DNA of 64,000 bases from Elephas maximus indicus (lineage: Eukaryota > Chordata > Mammalia > Proboscidea > Elephantidae). Below are positions 23,901 to 35,900 of the stretch, one piece after another; within the stretch, counting starts at the first letter, position 1, and every line of letters begins with the position of its first letter. The position numbers and the translations under genes were made by a program. Location of the stretch: positions 19,926,001 through 19,990,000 of the forward strand of contig NC_064826.1 of assembly GCF_024166365.1 (NCBI RefSeq), given 5' to 3'. Under the pieces are notes generated by a model. It was given only the letters and a program-made list of their open reading frames with translations. It was not told the origin of the DNA and searched no databases.

Positions 23901-26900
23901 CATTGTCTCTTTCCACAGATGTAGTTGATTTTATTCCTTTGTACTTCATCTGGGTTCATATCTATACTCGCTGTGGTATTTGCAATGAAGAAGTCACTGA
24001 TCTTGCAAAAGTCTATCATGCTGTCTCCGGTACTGTTTCTATCACCAAGGCCATATTTTCCAGGTACCAATCCTTCTTCTTTGCTTCCAACTTATGAATT
24101 CCAATCAGCAGTAATTATCAGTGCATACTGATTGCATGTTCGATCAATTTCAGACTGCAGAAGTTGGTAAAAATCTTCAATTTCTTCATCTTTGGCCTTA
24201 TCGGTTGGTGAGTAAATTTGAATAAAAATTGTATTAACTAGTCTTCCTTGTAGGCATATGGATATTATCCTATCACTGAAAGCGTTGTACTTCAGGATAG
24301 ATCTTGAAATGTTCTTTTTGATGATGAATGCAATGCCATTCCTCTTCAAGTTGTCATTCGTGGCATAGTACACCGTATGATTGTCTGATTCAGAATGACC
24401 AATACCAGTCCATTTCAGCTCACCAATGCCTAGGATATCATTTTTGAAGATTTCCAATTTTCCTAGATTCATACTTCATACATTCCAGGTTCTGATTATT
24501 AATGGATGCTTGCAGCTGTTTCTTCTCGTTTTGAGTCATGCCACATCAGCAAACGAAGGTCCCAAAAGCTCAACTCCATCCACGTCATTAAGGTCGACTC
24601 CACTTTGAGGAGGCAGCTCTTCCCCAGTCATCTTTTGAGTCCTTTCCTACCTGAGGGACTCATCTTCCGACATTATATTATATCAGACAATGTTCCACCA
24701 CTATTCATAAAGTTTTCACTGGCTAATTCTTTTCAGAAGTAGGCCACTGGGTCCCTCTTCCTCGTCTGCCTTAGTCTGGAAGCTCAGCTGAAACCTGTCT
24801 GCCATGGGTGACCCTGCTGGCATTTGAATACCTGTGGCATAGCTTCCAGCATCACAGCAACAAACAAGCCCCCCAGGACAACAAACTGACAGATGCGTGG
24901 GGGGCTTTTCCAGTAACCACCCCTAAAAGCAGAGTAGAGTTTGTAGAACTATTCCAGTTTGTCTTGCTATTTAAAGAAGATGGGAATGAAGGGAAATACT
25001 GTGGTCCATCTGAGAGCTTTCTGGGATACTCATCCCTCTCCACTGATCTTGCCTTTCAGTCAACTCTTAGTAGGGGGTGTGCTCATTCTAACTCTCCACA
25101 CGAAAGGCAAAAGGAGGGGACTCAGTCAGACCAAATCCTAACCTGGGTAAGATGTCTTCCAACCTTGCTCTCCTCCCTGACACCAGGGAGATCCTGACAA
25201 GCTGCCTCCTTCAGAGGCCTGAGGCCTGGATCCTGGAAGTGCCTGGGGCCTCACCTTCAATACATACAGTGGCCGGTTCTCAAACGAATGTCCGATCTTC
25301 AGCCTGCTCACAAAGTCAGGGAAATCTGCAGCCATGCTGGCCATCTCGCGGTAAATCTGAGGTGGAAAAAGCGAACCCAAGGGTATTTAAAAAAATCTGT
25401 TCAGCTCTGAGTGGGTGCTTATGAACTTTTATCTTGTCGGTCTTAGTGATTTCTTCCCTAGCCTTGGGGTTGACAATATCATCAGCATGGAATCCTTATT
25501 CTAGAGAAACTACCTAAAGAGTCCTTTACAATTTTCTAGAGAATAACACATTTTATTCGCCCACAAAATTGTAGTCCTCTAAACTAGAGAGATTTATGCA
25601 AATATTCCTCCAACAGCTGTGGTCCTCTGCACCTCAAGAGACTGAATAACAACTACAGCCCCACTTAGCCAAGGTTCTTGAAAGCAATACTCTCAAGTTT
25701 TTCATCATTTTCTCCATCAGATAAAAAAAAATTAACATGCACTATATATATATTTTTTGTATATAGATGGAACCCTCGTGGCACAGTGGTTAAGAGCTCC
25801 CTTGCGAACCAAAATGTCCAACCTCACCAGCTGCTCCTTGGAAACCCTCTGTTCTATAGGGTTGCTATGAGTTGGAATCAACTTGACAGTAATGGGTTTG
25901 GTTTTTTTATATAGATAGATAGATAAAGACAGACATACATACAGTTGTTAGTTGCCATCAAGTCGATTCTGACTCATGGCAACCCATGTGTACAGAGTAG
26001 AACTGTTCCATACGGTTTTCAAGGCTGTGACTTTTCAGAAGCAGGTCGACAGGCCTGTCTTCCACGGCACCTCTGGGTGGGTTCAAACTGCCAACCTTTT
26101 GGCTAGTAATCCAGTGCTTAACTGTTTGTGCCACCCAGGGATTTTCTCTCTGTCTCTTTATACATGTATATATGCACATATATATAATATATATATTATG
26201 CACAAAAAATAGAAATAAAAAGGTTGAGTTCATAGTAAAGATAAATACCTGTACAAATATAGATAGAACTTGTAACCGTTTCTTCCTCCATCCCAATGGA
26301 CCATCCTGCTTATACCCTGCAGTAGAGGTACCCCACTGAGGAAATTTCTCGAAAGGCTTTATGAGAGCAAGGGAAAAACTGTGAACAGTGGCTAAGAAAG
26401 CTTCCATTTGCTTTCAGGGAAAAAAAAAAAAAAAAGTATTCACCCATCTTAGTTGCTCAAGCCTTTTGAGGGTCAACAGCAGGAAATGGAAATAAACATA
26501 CATATTTAGTCCTTAAAACTGGAAGAAGCAGCTATATAGAGGAGGAAAATGTGCAGTCAATATAGAATAAAATCAAATGTAAGGCTTTATCAGACTTGCA
26601 GTCAATATGGCAGACTGAACAGAAGCAGGAAACCCTCCCAAACACACAGGCAAGCCAGATAATATACAATCACAATGTTTCAAATGCACAATCGAGTTTA
26701 AAATAAAAAAAGCAGCACATGTAGGTGCCAGAGGGGAGGGCGAGAGATGAAGCCGCAAGGCTATCTTTCTGCCTCAGGAATAGGAGTAAGGGACTTTGGA
26801 CCCAGTGTGGGGCAAGAGCTGCAACTGAGCTCCTTACACAAAAGCAAGAGCTGGGAATTGGCAGTTCCAGCCATGAAGGGGGCCTGGAAAACTCTACCCA

Positions 26901-29900
26901 CTGACCCTAGAAAGTGAAGCAAAAGTAGGATGCCTCCCTGAGCCATGAGAGAAAAGAGGGTCACCCAGGAAAAGTTAAAGCATCATACTGTGTCCAGAAG
27001 TGGGCTCACATTCACACTGCCAGCACCAGGGGAAACAAGAAACTAATAAAAATAACAACAATCACAGCAACCACCCCAAAAAGTCTATATCCAGAAACCC
27101 TGGCAAAGATAAACTGAAATTCCCATGAAAGAACTAAGAAAGCCCGAGTGCCTGGAAGTTGTTTTCAGAAAGCACTGAACATGATCAAGCTAGGAGAGAG
27201 ACAAGACTCCAAAATGCACAGCAAAAGGCCTCACATGAAATGAGAGAAAGCTATAAAAGAGATTGCAATGGGCACCGAAAGCCAGAGAACCAGAAGTGAG
27301 TGTCTGATAAGAAAGCGAGGCTCCAGGAGCAGGCAGGTGAGGGGATGGGCCTTCCTGAGTCTTTGGTGCCCTTTGTGACTGGTTAGCTCAGCTGGGGAGT
27401 GCTCCATGCTAATGAGGCACACATCATGGGCTTGATTCCTGTGTGGGCCCATTCACTCTGCTTTTGTCCATGGCCCCAGACTGAACTCCTAACTTCATCC
27501 AGCTGTTCTGCAGATGTGTGTCACTGGTCACAAGAGAGATCAAGGGGCAGTGCAGTTGGAAGTATGCACAATAAACAAAACTTCCAATAACCATGGGAAA
27601 GGAGTGGAAACAGTTGGTCAACCTTTGAAACAACCTCATCTAGAAAAAAAACAGCTTAAAGTATATTGCCTTAAGAAAAGGATATAGGAACACCATCTCT
27701 GTATATAAAGAGCCTCATGTATTAAGGTATATTCAGGATAATACCAGCTTAGGTCTGGGATGTGTTCCTGAGCTCTGGAGAGTTCACAGACTAATGGAGA
27801 AGACAGTGGGGGACATAAGAGAGCTATGAGGTGTGTGTCACAGTTCCAGCACAATATCATATTAAATGACTCTGCTTCAAGCTTTTCATTTGAAGGGTTG
27901 ACTTACCTTGAAAGTCAGTCATCTATGTAAAGTGGTTTCTAACTAAACACAGAACTAAAACACATTATGGAACAAATACACGTTGTAAGTGGTTGTGATA
28001 AATGAATGGAAATATTTGGTTAACCTTGGAAGTAACCACTTGTCTAGCTGCCTGGAATAAGTAACATTTTATCCTGAGTGAATAAAATAGATGGTGGTGG
28101 GTATAAGAAGGTTGAATTACAAGGACTGGAAATGATTGCAATTATTTCATGGCTTCCTTTAAGGGGTTGCTTAAGAAATGAAGGACGCATGTTGGAGAAG
28201 TGTCCAGTTTGTGTGTCACCAGGGACGGATTACCCAATAAGCAAGGAACGCACAGGCTTATCTGTGCCTACTTACTAATCTACAGTGCACAATTTCACCA
28301 GTTTTCACCACAAACCCATGTGAAACTGTGCAGTACAGATTAGTAAGTAAACACAATTAAGCCCATGTGTACCTGCTTACTGTAGGCCCATGTGTACCTT
28401 GCTTACTGTAGGCCCATGCATACCTTGCTTACTGTAAACCCGTGTGTACCTTGCTTGCTGTAAGCCCCTGCATACCTTGCTTACTGTAAACCTGTGCGTA
28501 TTGTGCTTCCTGGTTAATCTACCCCAATCACTGTGCTCTTAGGTGCTGGTGGGAGTCAAACTACCCAAGACTTAGCATGGAATGATATTGTGCCAAACAG
28601 TAGTATCTCCTAGAGGTAAGGAGAGGGGCTGTACAAACGCAGGAGGCAGATAAACTTGATAACCTACTCTGAAGCACTTACCGCTGACAGAGAATGGTAG
28701 GCCCCATAGTTGAAATTATCACCACTCCGTTCTTTCCTTTCATTGTGTTGCATTTCGTCATCTTCATCATCTAAAAGGGACTAAAACAGGCACGGCAACT
28801 TTGTGAGAGTGGCCCGTGGAGATAGAGTTTCCTGTTTTTTCTACCATCTCCTAGAGTGTGGGCTGACCAAAATGGCGGCACCGTCAGTACACATATCAAG
28901 CAGCACAAATATCAAAGTTTAAAAGGGGTCAGATTTCTTCCATATATTTATAAAAATCTTACTTCTTGGTACCCAACTTACATCACCCCATTCAAAATCC
29001 ACTTACTCCCTGGAAGCAACATATGTGCTATTTGGTTATTCTACACTACGAATTCTCTAGACATCAGCCCGCATCTGGTATCCAGTGCCTCTGAAGTACA
29101 CCACTTGGGAAACCATTCAGAAACAAAGAAATTCTTATAACCACTCATACTTTGAAGGTTCCTGGCAGATGTCTGTGACATATGAAGATGATTAATAAGC
29201 TCACAGCTGCTCACGCCATCAGGAAACTCCGAGCCAAATCACCAATTAGTCCATAACCCACCTCGGTGAGGGAGAGAACATGACACTGCCCTGCTGTTCA
29301 GATATAGGACATGAGGCCAGTATCTGGCTTGGACGGTGATGTTCCCTCTGCTGGGGGCTGTTGGTAACATCCCCCTTTCTCAGAGGGTGCATTTTATGAC
29401 TGGTCTCCCACACCCTCTCCCTACTCTGCTCCTCCCCCTGACTTCAGATAAGAAGAGGGAGAAAACAATATCTGTGGGGCATCTATGATATACCAGACAC
29501 TGTTCAACATTCTAATCACTTAATCGTCTCAATAATCCTGCGAAGCAGGTGTCACTGTTACCATTTTACTGATGAAGAAAACTGAGGCTCAAGAGGTTAA
29601 TAGTTTGTCCGAAGTCACATAGCTAGTAGTTAGCAAAATCAGGGTTTGGATCCAGATTAGTATGTTTTCATAACCTATGTATGCCCTTTCTACTAAAACA
29701 TGTTGTTCCTCGAACACGTCACTGACTTTACTTTCAGATACCTCAGTTTTTTTCAGCTGTAAAATGCAGAAGGGTTGGACCAGAACTTGAAAGTCTCTCA
29801 AATACACTTTGGATTGGCTGAAAGACCAGTGAGGGGTCCTGGCCTACCCACCTGCAGGTCTTCAATCGTCACTGAGTACTCTATGCCCTGGGACTTTAGG

Positions 29901-32900
29901 AAGGATTTGAGTGGCAGCAGACTGACAGACGGGACCAGGACATCCACAGGATGACCAAAGGTGGAGGGAGTGTTCCAGAAGTTGAGCTGAACAGAAGAGA
30001 AACAAAAACAGGGTAAAGGACAGTTCAGGTAAAAGGCACAATGAGCTTATTCTTCTAGAACCACTGCCAAATGACAGGGTGATCCCTGATGGGTTGGCTG
30101 TCCAAGAGCAAACTCTGCCCATTTCATATTGTATCTGGCCAGTCCTGCCCAGTTGAGTCCAAGAACCAATAAGCCCATGTCAGACAGCAGGATGGAGCCC
30201 ACGACTTATGCCTCCCATCTCCAGGACAGCACTGCTGACCAACCACACCTCTCCCCCATGACTGTCTCAACATGTAAATGGCATACTGACTAATACAGTA
30301 TTATGCACAGAAAATCTTCAGGCATAATCATGATCACAATGCCGGTGGCACGGAAGTCTTCTCCCACCAAAGTCAGAAGATGCCCAAGAGGACTAAGAAG
30401 AAGAAGGTACCATAAAGTTGTTCGAATTCACTAGCCGAGTCAGTTTGTCGATCTTGTCTTCATTTCTGACATTGATCCTAAAAACTTGGTCCCTGGAGGG
30501 GGAAGAAAAAGGAAGCAGAAAATAATGGTGAGCTTGCAGCTGGCAAATAAGCCCAAACCTACTACCCCAGACATAACTGGGCTGAATAAGAGGAAATAGT
30601 CTGGTCTTTGGTTATAACATATAGCCATTAAAAATAAGACTACGTGGCAAATATGAAAAAGCACTTATGGTATAACTTTAAGGGAAATATTAAGTGAAAG
30701 AGCAGGACACGAAATTGTATGTATGCCATGATTACAAGTATGGAAAAAGCAGATGCACTGGAAGAAAAACAGACAACGGAAATATACCAAATGCTGACAG
30801 TGCTTATGTTCGGGTCATGGGATTATGGATGACTTACTCTTTTTTTCCCCCTTGTATCTGTGTTCTGTAATGTGGTCATATTACTTTATAATGAAAAACA
30901 TATATATTTTCCAGAAAGGAATGTTCCTGAGTCACACGCAAAGCTAACTCAAGACATAAAGAAGCACTTCGTCAATGTCAGGGGCCAGGGCTGAAATGTT
31001 GGCGGAATCACCAGGCTGGGAGGGGCTAGGGGAGAGAACAGAGCCTGTACCCTTGGAGGTTTAGCTACTCTCCTGTTAGAAGAGAGCAGAGATGGGGGGG
31101 CACTAGGGGAGGGGAGCCCTCAATCCCTTCGGCTCCAGAATTCTATACAAATGTGGATTACATAGGGCCGTGAATATTGCCCAAGGGTACTGATGCCGGG
31201 CACCTGTGACAGATTCTCCCTACAGCACCCTGAGAGGGCCTGAGGGGACCTCCCCCGGCCAGACCTGCCTTTGCTGTTTGTCCTGCACTTGTTTGGTATA
31301 CACGCCATTCAGCAACAGGGGAAGAGGCCCCCAAAGCCTGGGTGTGGGTGGGAGAAGGCCGAGCCTGAAAAGCTGCCTTTGTGTTCCACGCCTGCTCAGG
31401 GAGCCAGGGGATCCATTAGGCCGTTGCTAGGTGACAGCCCGAATGAATCCGCACTCGACGCTGTCACATGCGTCATCACTTTGACACGAATGAATGCAGG
31501 AAGAGCGGCTAGAGAGGGCTGTGGGCTGAAGGACCTGTTGACAGAGAAAATGGGTCTGTCACCAGGAACTAACCATGCAGCCTCACGTGGCAGCTCAGCC
31601 TCTCTCTCCCTGTCAAAAAACTGGCTCCATCCAGATAGGCCTCAGGGCCTAACTTTGTTCTGGAAGGATTTGGGGGCTCTGGGGAAGACTTGGTGGTACA
31701 GTGGTTGCTTGGCTGCTAAGCAAAAAGTCAGCAGTTCAAATCTACCAGCTGCTCCTTGGAAACCCTATGGGGCAGTTCTACTCTGTCCTATAGGGTTGCT
31801 ATGAATCGGAATCGACTCATTGGGTTTGTTTTTTTTATTTTTTTCTGCTTGAGGGGGAGGTCCAAGCCAGCCCCAAGGAGGCAGGCCAGGTCTACTGCAG
31901 AGCTGCTGCCATTACAGATAGCAGGTCTAGAGGAGCTACCAGGGCTAAAGTTTCCCTTGAACGACTCATTGTCTCCATAAGGTCCTGCAAGCGGGTAGCC
32001 CATCTGCATCCTCTGAGAGCTGCGGAGGCGTCTTGGAGAAACCACTGGCTGGGCAGGCCTCAGTCTACACCCAATAGGCTTGTCCAGAGCTTGACCACAG
32101 CCCTGGGACTGTGGGACCAGGGTATGGTAGATGACGGACCAGACTACCATTCCCTGACATAAGCAAGCAGCTTCACAAAAGACGGACAGGTTGAAAACAG
32201 AGGGAATCTCTCATTCCTGACTGAACACCAAGGCCAGTTATCCAAACTCATGCTCTGTCACAACCTACACCCAACAATTCAGAAAAAGGAGTGTATTAAA
32301 GATGAGCAATCCAGACTCAAACTGCTATGCGTACACCAATATTCACTGCAGCATTATTGACAATATTGACAAAAGGCAGTAACAACCCAAACATCCATCA
32401 ATGGATGAATAGATACACAAAATGTGGACTATACACTGTTGTGGCTGTTGAGTTGACCCTGGCTCATGGTGACCCCACATACAACAGAACAAAATGCCTG
32501 GTCCAGTTCCATCTTCATGATTGCTGGTATACTTGAGTCCATTGTTGTGGACACTGTGTATTTTGAGTGCTTTCCAACCTACGGGGCTCATCTTCTAGCA
32601 CTGTATCAGACAATGTTCTGTTGTGATCCCTAAGATTTTCATTGCCTAATTTTCAAAAGTAGATCACCAGGCCTTTCTCCCTAGTCTGTCTGAGTCTGAA
32701 AGCTCTGCTTAAACCTGTCCACCATGGGTGACTCTGCTGATATTCGAAATACCAGTGGTGTAGATTCCACATCATATTAACACACAAGCTACAATACAAC
32801 AAACTGACAGACGGGTGGTGAGGTATATACATACAATGGAATACTATACAGCCATAAAAAGGTATAAAGTTCTGATACATGCTACAACATGGACCTTGAA

Positions 32901-35900
32901 AACATTAGGCTAAGTGAAATAAGCCAGACACAAAAGGGCAAATATTGTATGATCCCATTTAGATGAGAAATCTAGAATAGGCAAGTTCATAGAGACAGAA
33001 AGTACAACAGAGGTTACCAGGGGCTTGGAGGAGGAGAAATGGGGGATTATTGTTTCATGGCCACAGAGTTTCCGTTTGGAGTGATGTGAAAGATCTGGAA
33101 ATGGATAGTAGTGATGGGTACACAACATTGTGAATGTTCTTAATGCCACTGAATTGTACCTGCAAAAATGGTTAAAATGATGAATTTTATGTTGCATAAA
33201 ATAAAAAAAAAATTATTTTATTTTACTACTATTTAAAAAATGGGCATTCTAGAAAGAGTCTGTGACTTGACATCTCCACCGGCAAAATTCTTGTTGAGGT
33301 TGTCGGTTGTCACAGAGTCAATTCTGACTCATGGCAACCCCACGTGTACAGAATAGGCATTTGTAAAATACAACACTGCCCAGAACTATAACAAAAAAAG
33401 AAGGGAGGGAGAAGCAACAGGAAGAAAAAAGAGAGGAACGTAACAATAAGTTCTTTGGAATATGAAAACCCTGCTGCGCATCCACCTAGATAATGTATTT
33501 TGCATTTCCCGAGGTGAAGACTTCATACTAGAACATGCATACTCTGGAGCGCAGACCGCAGCAATGGAACACAGCGAAATCTGTGACTCTAGCTGGCCCA
33601 GATGGTAATTAAATCCACTACGCATTTCATCATGCTGTCATCAGTCAAGATACAGACGCTAAAGAAACACGCGTAATGCACAGAAGGGCAAAATGCAAAG
33701 GCTGGTGCCTCTGCCCCTCGTCCACCTCTCTCCTCTACACCCTCTTAGCTCCAGCCTCCTGAGACTCCCACATCACCATGTACTTTTGCCCTCCTATGCC
33801 TCTGCACAATTTGTGGGTGACAAAAATGGTTTGTGCTCAACTGGTAACCAAAAGGTTGGCAGTTTGAGCCCACCCAGTGGCACCATGCAAGAAAAGGCCT
33901 GGAGATCTATTTCTGCAAAGATTACAACCTCAGAAACCCTTTGGAACAGTTCTACTCTGTAACATACAAGGTTGCCATGAGTCAGAATCGACTCGATGGC
34001 ACAAGACAACAACAACAAATGCCTTTGCACGTGCTTGTTCCCTCTGCCTGCCTGCCTGCCCATCTCTTCTCCTTATCTGCCTGGCAATCTCCCATCCAGT
34101 CTTTACGACTTAACTCCCATCATCCATGAAGCTTTCTCTGCTGAGGCAGACTTAGATACTGTCTTCAGATGGTCTACCAATTGGGGGAAAGATCTACCAT
34201 TATCCCTATGAACATAAGCACATCAATACCTGAAAGTGGAGAGAAAATAAGTGGGGTGCTATAGGAAGGGCAGCCTTTTTCTTGCCTTCATTGGCCTTAT
34301 CCCTGTTTCAAAAATGCCTGCCCAGGTCATGAGTGTGGATGGTTGAGCACAGCCTGTCTCCACTGTCTGGCAATGCACTGTAGACCTTAGGTCCTTTCCG
34401 AAGATGGAAGACTGGCCTAGGGGGCTGGGGAGCATGTTGGGATTTGCAGGTAGCCATGTCCACCCCTCCTGCTCTCTGCTCTATGGGTGTTCTTACAGCT
34501 TTTCTTAAGTCTTTCCCTCTTCTGTACCCAGCGCCGTCCAGCTGTGCCAACGTAATGGTTGGTGAGACCCTCTCACTCACCCTCATACTTGTCCCATGTT
34601 CTGGATAGTCAATAATCACCTGGTGACTGAGCTTCTATCACTCCCTTGTACCAAGCAGGCGGCCAAGGGTGATGTTCTTTGGGTCTTTCTCACCTATTCT
34701 TTGTCTCTTTCTCACCTGCATACTCAGCCAGGCTTAGCAGCCACCCTAAGTACTGAGATGGTCTCACACAACTCTGAAACATCTCCCAGGTGCTGCTGAG
34801 GCTACATCCAGTTCCGTAACTACTTCCTGCCCTCTGCCCGCTTCCCACCTCTAGGCACCTGGCCACCATCCATCCTTCAGGTGACTGAGGACCAGGTCAG
34901 AAGACACCAGCTGAGCAAGAGAGACTGGGGAGGTGTACAAGTTGGGTGGAAGGAAGACTGGTTGGTGAGGAGAAACCCCCATCTTCATCTCAATTGCCAT
35001 TCCACCCCTCAAAGCCAATCTAAGTCCTGGCTTCCCCACCAGCCACCCAAGGGGAAGGCCAGCTTCCCCTTGCTCTAAATGTTTATTGAGCCAGGTGTCG
35101 GGGACATATCTGTGGGCCCCAAGAAGGATTCCACAACCTTTATGGGTTCCCTATTGTGAGAAGAAAACAGATTCTGGGAAGAGGACGACACTCTTGGTTA
35201 AAACCAACCGCGATTAGCTCAGGCGCCAGCCCCATCCGTGCAGAATGGCGGTGAACGTTCCAGGCCCAGCCTAGCTGTCTCAGGGCCAGGTGTCTGCGCT
35301 TTGTAAGAGAGGCCTATGTCCTGAGAAACAGAGGTTTTTCAGGCACATGAAGAGCCACAGTGGGCGCCTGACAGCTCTGTACATCAACCCACATGGCAGC
35401 GAGGGTAGCTATTACACACCTCCTGCTGGGCTGCCAATGGAAAAATCTTCTTCTCAGGCCACCTGCTACACCTAACCCCTCCGAGCTATTTGAATAGAGA
35501 CACAGGTGTGTTCAGAAGTCATCACCATAAAAATTGCTCAATCCCATATAAGTCATTACCTGAATAAAGGACCACAAAGTCCCTTTAGCCTGATAGTGAT
35601 AATAGAGAGTAAGCTAACAACCACAGTTAGATCTGTGAGATACAGGACTCTTTGTGGAGGGTAACTTGTGTTCCAGCAGAAGGTTATGGAATCTTGTTTT
35701 GCATTCTGAGTTCCAGCTCCCCTGTTTACCAGCTAAGTGGCCTTTCTGAGGCTGACTTTTTTCATGTTTAAATTGAGGAAAATAACACCCCTGCCTGGCA
35801 GGGTTGTTGTGTGATCCAAAAGATAATGTACATGAAAGCTTTTTGCAAATGGCAAAGTATTACGTGGTAATGAGTTATTATAATTCCATCTTCTAGCAGG

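Noticed and set aside
22217-24472. Separate minus-strand reading frames as small genes
   Set aside because: All are broken pieces of one RTE protein (endonuclease then reverse transcriptase).
28350-28506. 26-bp repeats considered as a CRISPR array
   Set aside because: Direct tandem repeats without spacers, in vertebrate intronic DNA.
31271-31804. 177-codon open frame in CPA4 intron 1
   Set aside because: Its end is AfroSINE sequence, no domain is recognisable and there is no splice or promoter support.
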